A stretch of DNA of 64,000 nucleotides from Desulfomicrobium apsheronum (GTDB lineage Bacteria > Desulfobacterota > Desulfovibrionia > Desulfovibrionales > Desulfomicrobiaceae), in NCBI RefSeq assembly GCF_900114115.1, contig NZ_FORX01000019.1, forward strand, positions 33,441-97,440, read 5' to 3'. Below the pieces are notes generated by a model, which saw nothing but the letters and a program-made list of their open reading frames with translations, searched no databases and was not told the origin of the DNA. A program made the position numbers and the translations under genes. Of this stretch, positions 59,475-64,000 are shown one piece after another (positions within the stretch are counted from its first letter, which is position 1; every line of letters begins with the position of its first letter).

Positions 59475-61481
59475 ATGCCCCAAGACGAAAAAGCGCATCC
59501 TCTAAAGGGCCTTGTGTCCGTGATGGAGGAATGCGCCAGCAGCCTGCCCATGCTTCTGTCCCGCCTTGCCGGTGTCATCAAGGATAGAGAAGAGGATTTT
59601 CTCGGACTTGGAGCCACGATTTTCGGCATCAACTCGCAGGCCAACACGTTTTCGGCCACGGCTTCGGCCATGGCCTCTTCCGTCGGCGAGGGAGCCCTGC
59701 ACGCCGCAATCGGCGAACTGCAAACCCGGGCCGACGAGGCCAAGGCCGTGTTTTCCTCCGTCTCCTCCACGGAGCAGCAGGAGGGCATGTCCGAGGTACT
59801 CGGACTCATCCGCGGCCTGGACCAGGCCATGGCTCAATTTTTCAACATGGTTCAGACCCTGAAGGTGCTCGAAATCACCACGCGCATCGAGAGCGCCCGC
59901 CTGGGCAGCGCCGGTGCCGGATTCACCACCCTGGCCGACGACGTCAGGGCCCTGGGCACCATCATCGACGAACACACGGAAAAAATCAGCGAACACTCGC
60001 ACCTGCTCATGAACCAGGTGGCGACGGCCAGCGAGCGCAGCAAAAAGCAGCTCGCCTCGCAGAATCGCATCGTCGAAGACATGTTCACGGAACTCTTTGC
60101 CGGAATTTCCGAACTTGAGGACATGCGCAACCATTCGGCCGCCCTGGTTCAGGATCTGGCCAAGGGCTCCCGCCAGGTGACCGAGAGCATGGGGCAGGTC
60201 ATCGCCTCGGTGCAATTTCACGACATCACCCGCCAGCAGGTCGAGCACGTCGAGGAAATCCTGGACCAGGCTGTCCGGGAAATCGGCGCGCCGGAAAAAG
60301 AAGGCGATGAGCTTGGCCTTGGAGCCTGGGTGCGGGATGTCCTCAAGCTCCAGGCTCCGCAGCTGCGCCAGGCGCAGGAAATGTTTTCCGGAGCCGTGGA
60401 AGAACTGATCGACCATCTGCGCTCCATCGGACTCGGCATAGAGGACCTGCACGGCAAGATCACCGCCGTGGCCTATGCGGACCGCAAGGGCGGAATGTCC
60501 ATTCTCGACGCCATCCGTCACCACATCGGCGACGTCATGGACGCCATGCGCACCACCAGCGGGCACATCTCCGAGACATCCAAAACCATGTCGCACATGG
60601 CGGAAACCATCTCCACGGTCAGCACCTTCGTGCACGGCATCGAGGACATCGGCGCAGAGATCGAACTCATCGCGCTCAACGCCCGGGTCAAGGCGGCCCA
60701 CACCGGCGATCAGGGCCGCACCCTCGGGGTCATCGCCATGGAAATCCAGAACCTTTCCGTGGACGCCCGTACCCGTACGGGAACCGTGGCCGAAATCCTG
60801 AACAATATTTCCACCGTGGCCGACCGCCTCTCCACCCTGGCCCGGACTTCCGACGTGTCCGAAATGGTCGGCGACATTCAGGCCCGTTTTGAAACCGTGC
60901 TCGATCATCTGGCCACCCTGGACGCCGAACTGGCGGCAAATATCGCGCATCTCTCGGATCTGGGGACGGGACTTGTCTCACAAATCACCGCCGTGACCTC
61001 TTCCATCCATTTCCATGAACTGGTATCGGATCAATTATTGAGTTTGGAAAAGGAAATCACGGTGTTGAAAGACAGATTCGCCCCCTTCTCGGCGGAACTC
61101 GACACGGCCAGACAGCCCGAGAAACTGCGCGAACAGCTTTCCCGATACACCATGGACAGCGAACGTCTGGTCCACCTGTCGGTTCTCGGACATCACGGGG
61201 ACGCTCACGACGGTGACGAGGTGGATCTGTTCGACGACAATGACGTGGAACTTTTTGGCGACGACAATGTCGAACTCTTTTCCGATGACAACGTGGAACT
61301 CTTCGACGATGGCAACGTGGAACTTTTCGGCGATGACAATGTCGAACTTTTTACCGACGACAACGTGGAAATTTTCGACGCGCAGCCGACGGCGGCGAAC
61401 GCAAAGCCACCGTCAAAAGCCGCTACCGCCAAGAAGGCTGAGCCTGAAGACGATCTCGGCGACAATGTGGAACTTTTCTAA
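59475..61481 (+). CDS. Soluble double-hairpin receptor-like protein with C-terminal DDNVELF repeats
   Basis: A 668-residue cytoplasmic protein; ATG 59475 has AAGGA 7 nt upstream, and the longer TTG frame is rejected. No membrane segment. Two regions look like MCP signalling hairpins: residues ~127-170 (VLEITTRIESARLGSAGAGF) and ~392-440 (IELIALNARVKAAHTGDQG), both matching the core [15 protein letters not shown]. The C-terminal ~90 residues hold about seven near-tandem copies of DDNVELF with an 8-residue period (61212-61376), a Pro/Ala/Lys linker, and a last copy GDNVELF as the very C-terminus. It sits between cheW and the STAS gene. It may scaffold CheA/CheW and recruit several copies of a partner through the repeats. 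Confidence 0.85.
   Translation: MPQDEKAHPLKGLVSVMEECASSLPMLLSRLAGVIKDREEDFLGLGATIFGINSQANTFSATASAMASSVGEGALHAAIGELQTRADEAKAVFSSVSSTEQQEGMSEVLGLIRGLDQAMAQFFNMVQTLKVLEITTRIESARLGSAGAGFTTLADDVRALGTIIDEHTEKISEHSHLLMNQVATASERSKKQLASQNRIVEDMFTELFAGISELEDMRNHSAALVQDLAKGSRQVTESMGQVIASVQFHDITRQQVEHVEEILDQAVREIGAPEKEGDELGLGAWVRDVLKLQAPQLRQAQEMFSGAVEELIDHLRSIGLGIEDLHGKITAVAYADRKGGMSILDAIRHHIGDVMDAMRTTSGHISETSKTMSHMAETISTVSTFVHGIEDIGAEIELIALNARVKAAHTGDQGRTLGVIAMEIQNLSVDARTRTGTVAEILNNISTVADRLSTLARTSDVSEMVGDIQARFETVLDHLATLDAELAANIAHLSDLGTGLVSQITAVTSSIHFHELVSDQLLSLEKEITVLKDRFAPFSAELDTARQPEKLREQLSRYTMDSERLVHLSVLGHHGDAHDGDEVDLFDDNDVELFGDDNVELFSDDNVELFDDGNVELFGDDNVELFTDDNVEIFDAQPTAANAKPPSKAATAKKAEPEDDLGDNVELF
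61212..61376 (+). repeat. Tandem coding repeat of ~24 bp (DDNVELF array)
   Basis: Seven units: GDEVDLF, DDNDVELF, GDDNVELF, SDDNVELF, DDGNVELF, GDDNVELF, TDDNVEIF. Synonymous codons differ between units (gtcgaactc, gtggaactt), showing the protein motif is conserved rather than a recent DNA expansion. An eighth copy ends the protein (61458-61478). Confidence 0.9.
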
Positions 61482-61496
61482 AACCAGGAGCCTTTC

Positions 61497-61814
61497 ATGT
61501 TTTCATGCACCGTCCAGGGCCCCCCGGAACACCCGGTCATAAAACTTTCCGGCAGTCTCACTCTTGAACATTCCAGGGAAATTCACGCCGAGCTGCTGGC
61601 CCGTTTGCCAAAGGCCGATGTCATTACCCTTGATCTGGGTGATTCGGAAAAATCGGATCTCTCTTTTGTCCAGATCCTCTGTTCCCTCCTGAAGGAACAG
61701 GACAAGGCAATCAGCTTCACAAGCCTGCCCCCCCACCTGCTCGAAAACGCGGCGAGCCTCGGGGCGGACAGTCTCATCAAGGAAATATCGAATCGCACAG
61801 AGGATAACCCATGA
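61497..61814 (+). CDS. STAS-domain protein
   Basis: A 105-residue single STAS domain (IKLSGSLTLEHSREIHAELL, VITLDLGDSEKSDLSFVQIL), like anti-sigma antagonist or chemotaxis-linked STAS proteins. The usual phospho-Ser position reads DSEKSDLSFVQ, with candidate serines. ATG 61497 follows AGGAG; its stop overlaps cheY by 4 bp. It may regulate CheA or the soluble receptor. Confidence 0.85.
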   Translation: MFSCTVQGPPEHPVIKLSGSLTLEHSREIHAELLARLPKADVITLDLGDSEKSDLSFVQILCSLLKEQDKAISFTSLPPHLLENAASLGADSLIKEISNRTEDNP

Positions 61815-62173
61815 GCAAAACCATAATGACGGTTGATGACTCGGCCAGCGTCCGTCAGATGGTCAGCCTGACCTTGAAGGACGCGGGGTACACGGTCATC
61901 GAGGCCTGCGACGGCAAGGATGCCCTGGCCAAGCTGTCCGGACCGGTGGACATGATCGTGACCGATCTCAACATGCCCAACATGAACGGCATCGAACTCA
62001 TCCGCGCCGTGCGCGCCACGCCTCAGTACAAATTCGTGCCCATCGTCATGCTGACCACGGAATCCCAGGCATCCACCAAAGAGGAAGGCAAGGCGGCCGG
62101 AGCCACCGGCTGGATCGTCAAACCTTTCAAACCGGATCAGCTCCTGGCGGTTGCCAAGAAACTGCTGCGCTAA
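61811..62173 (+). CDS. cheY: Chemotaxis response regulator CheY
   Basis: A 120-residue receiver: TVDDSASVRQM, phospho-Asp in MIVTDLNMPNMNG, Thr in VMLTTESQAS, Lys in WIVKPFKPDQL. It is phosphorylated by CheA and acts on the flagellar motor or another output. Coupled to the STAS gene and 21 bp before cheA. Confidence 0.93.
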   Translation: MSKTIMTVDDSASVRQMVSLTLKDAGYTVIEACDGKDALAKLSGPVDMIVTDLNMPNMNGIELIRAVRATPQYKFVPIVMLTTESQASTKEEGKAAGATGWIVKPFKPDQLLAVAKKLLR

Positions 62174-62194
62174 CACGCCACCCTCGGAGCGAAA

Positions 62195-64000
62195 ATGTCC
62201 AGAGAAGAACTGAACCGTCAGGCATTTAAGGAAGAAGCCCTTGAACTTTTGGGCGAGCTTGAAACCTCACTGCTCGAACTTGAGGAAGATCCCGCCAATG
62301 ACGATGTCATCAACCGGGTCTTCCGCGCCATGCACACCATCAAGGGTTCCGGGGCGATGTTCGGTTTCGAGGACATCGCATCCTTCACCCACGAGGTGGA
62401 GACGGTCTTTGATCTGGCGCGCAACGGCCAGATCAGCGTGTCCAAGGAGCTTCTCGACCTCACCTTGCTGGCCAGGGACCACATCCTGTCCATGCTCGAA
62501 GGCGAGGAACAGGGCCTTGGCGCGCGCGCCGCAGAAGTCATCCAGGGGCTCAAGGCCCTGACTCCAAGCCGGAAGGAATCCGAAGCCGTCCCTGCGGGCA
62601 AGGAAGCCCCGTCGACCTGCGCCTCGAATTCAAAAATGAACACCTGGCGCATCCGCTTCGCCCCGCCCAAAAACCTGTTCATGAGCGGGACCAATCCCGC
62701 CTCCCTTCTGGAAGAGCTGTGCGAGATGGGCGAGCACCACGTCATCATGCACGTAAAGGACATCCCCGCCCTGCCCAAGCTCAATCCCGAGGATTGCCTG
62801 GTCTGGTGGGACATTATCCTGACCACCTCCGGCAGCGAGGACGAAATCCGCGACGTCTTCATCTTCGTGGAGGAGGACAGCGACCTGACCATCCAGATGG
62901 TCGGAAGCTGCCAGGGCATCGACGAGGAATCCTACAAGCTCATCGGCCAGATCCTGGTCGAGAAGAACGACATCACCAAGGACGCCCTGGAACGCATCCT
63001 GCTCGAACGCAAACCCATCGGACAGCTTCTGTCCGAGGCGGGACTGGTCAGCGCCAGTCAGGTCGAGGCGGCATTGGTCGAGCAGCAGGAGGTCAAACGC
63101 CTGCGCCAGACGGCCAGCGCCGAGACGCAGACGTCGAGCATCCGGGTTCCGGCCCAGAAACTGGACTTTCTGGTCGATCTGGTCGGAGAACTGGTCACGG
63201 CCCAGGCGCGACTGACCCAATTTGCCAGCGAACAAAGCGACGCAAGGCTGCAAGCCATTTCCGAAGAAATCGAGCGGCTCTCCGACGAACTGCGCGACAA
63301 TACCCTCGGCATCCGCATGTTGCCCATCGGGTCGACCTTCAGCCGCTTCAAACGCCTGGTCCGGGACCTCTCCCAGGAACTCGGCAAGCGCATCGTGCTT
63401 GAAACACACGGCGAGGACACCGAGCTGGACAAGACCGTCATCGAACGCCTGAACGATCCCTTGGTACACCTGCTCAGGAACAGCATCGACCACGGCATCG
63501 AGAGCCCAGAGGAGCGCCTGGCCCGGGGCAAGAATCCCGAGGGTCTGATAGAGCTTTCGGCCGAGCACTCCGGAGGCGAGGTGCTCATCCGCATCATCGA
63601 CGACGGCGCGGGCATCGACCCAGAACGCATCCGGGCCAAGGCCGTGGAAAAAGGCATCATCGCTGCGGACACGCTCATGTCGGACAAGGATGCGCTCATG
63701 CTCATCTTCGCGCCGGGCTTCTCCACGGCCGACAAGGTCACCAGCGTTTCAGGGCGCGGCGTGGGCATGGACGTGGTCAAGCGCAACATCGACGCCCTGC
63801 GCGGCCGCATCTCCCTGGAGAGCGTTCCCGGCCAAGGCACGACCATCTCCGTGCGCATCCCCCTGACCCTGGCCATCATCGACGGTTTGCAAGTTCAGGT
63901 CGAGAACAGCTATTTCATCATGCCCCTGTCCGCCGTGGAAGAATGCGTGGAGCTCATCCGCAAGGACAAGGACCGCGCCGATCTGATCAACCTGCGCGGC
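62195..64000 (+). CDS. cheA: Chemotaxis histidine kinase CheA, cut by the window edge
   Basis: Open from ATG 62195 (GGAG upstream) to the right edge: 602 residues, in frame, no stop. P1 has the phospho-His in AMHTIKGSGAMF (~47). A P2-like domain starts near WRIRFAPPKNLF. Residues ~240-295 contain an extra segment (IGQLLSEAGLVSASQVEAAL) resembling MshEN/GspE-N repeats. Then the dimerisation region (IRVPAQKLDFLVDLVGELV), HATPase (LLRNSIDHGIESPEER, DDGAGID, GRGVGMDVVK) and the start of the CheW-like domain. It phosphorylates CheY and CheB. Confidence 0.95.
   Translation, partial: MSREELNRQAFKEEALELLGELETSLLELEEDPANDDVINRVFRAMHTIKGSGAMFGFEDIASFTHEVETVFDLARNGQISVSKELLDLTLLARDHILSMLEGEEQGLGARAAEVIQGLKALTPSRKESEAVPAGKEAPSTCASNSKMNTWRIRFAPPKNLFMSGTNPASLLEELCEMGEHHVIMHVKDIPALPKLNPEDCLVWWDIILTTSGSEDEIRDVFIFVEEDSDLTIQMVGSCQGIDEESYKLIGQILVEKNDITKDALERILLERKPIGQLLSEAGLVSASQVEAALVEQQEVKRLRQTASAETQTSSIRVPAQKLDFLVDLVGELVTAQARLTQFASEQSDARLQAISEEIERLSDELRDNTLGIRMLPIGSTFSRFKRLVRDLSQELGKRIVLETHGEDTELDKTVIERLNDPLVHLLRNSIDHGIESPEERLARGKNPEGLIELSAEHSGGEVLIRIIDDGAGIDPERIRAKAVEKGIIAADTLMSDKDALMLIFAPGFSTADKVTSVSGRGVGMDVVKRNIDALRGRISLESVPGQGTTISVRIPLTLAIIDGLQVQVENSYFIMPLSAVEECVELIRKDKDRADLINLRG

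Overview
The window is a gene-dense, GC-rich bacterial chromosome segment. It looks like a Desulfovibrionales-type sulfate reducer (Desulfobacterota, the former Deltaproteobacteria; Desulfomicrobium- or Desulfovibrio-like). That placement is inferred from gene content and style: anaerobic GlpAB with heterodisulfide-reductase-like electron carriers, many hybrid histidine kinases, a DHH-CBS-tRNA nucleotidyltransferase fusion and a rhizobial-type glycerol ABC importer. There is no rRNA, and I found no tRNA, CRISPR array, IS element or prophage. Both edges cut genes: a PAS-GGDEF protein on the left and CheA on the right.  Layout. 1-2.5 kb: truncated diguanylate cyclase, divergent from an SmtB/CadC-type repressor and a metal-efflux permease, with a palindromic operator. 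2.5-7.9 kb (minus): a tightly overlapping operon of a LapB-like TPR protein, mutS, a small lipoprotein and lysA. 8-12.3 kb (minus): a UDP-sugar 4-epimerase, then a polar amino acid ABC transporter (binding protein, permease, ATPase) running directly into HIT and LapA-domain genes. 12.4-17.6 kb: DHH-CBS-CCA fusion and xerD, divergent from folK, a TRASH-like small protein and a transaldolase-like gene. 17.6-18 kb: a non-coding tract with GGACT repeats and a strong terminator. 18-24.9 kb: a secreted unknown, an unusual receiver/HD-like regulator, topB, a ParA/small protein/PilZ set, rlmH and a CinA-type protein.  25-39.1 kb is a complete glycerol island. Leftward it encodes GlpR and the glycerol ABC importer glpSTPQUV. 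Rightward it encodes GlpA, GlpB, a large membrane iron-sulfur protein replacing GlpC, an HdrB-like CCG protein, and glycerol kinase. Together they import glycerol, phosphorylate it, oxidise glycerol-3-phosphate and pass electrons to the membrane.  39.1-64 kb is almost wholly signal transduction. It holds cheD, a degenerate CheR-like gene, cheB, a single-domain receiver, four adjacent leftward hybrid histidine kinases, an XRE-HTH protein with stacked PAS domains and an apparently leaderless mRNA, and a rightward chemotaxis operon: MCP, cheW, a soluble receptor-like protein, a STAS protein, cheY, cheA. The most striking item is the soluble receptor-like protein at 59475-61481. It has two MCP-hairpin-like segments and a C-terminal tandem array of the octapeptide-spaced motif DDNVELF, repeated once more as its very last residues.
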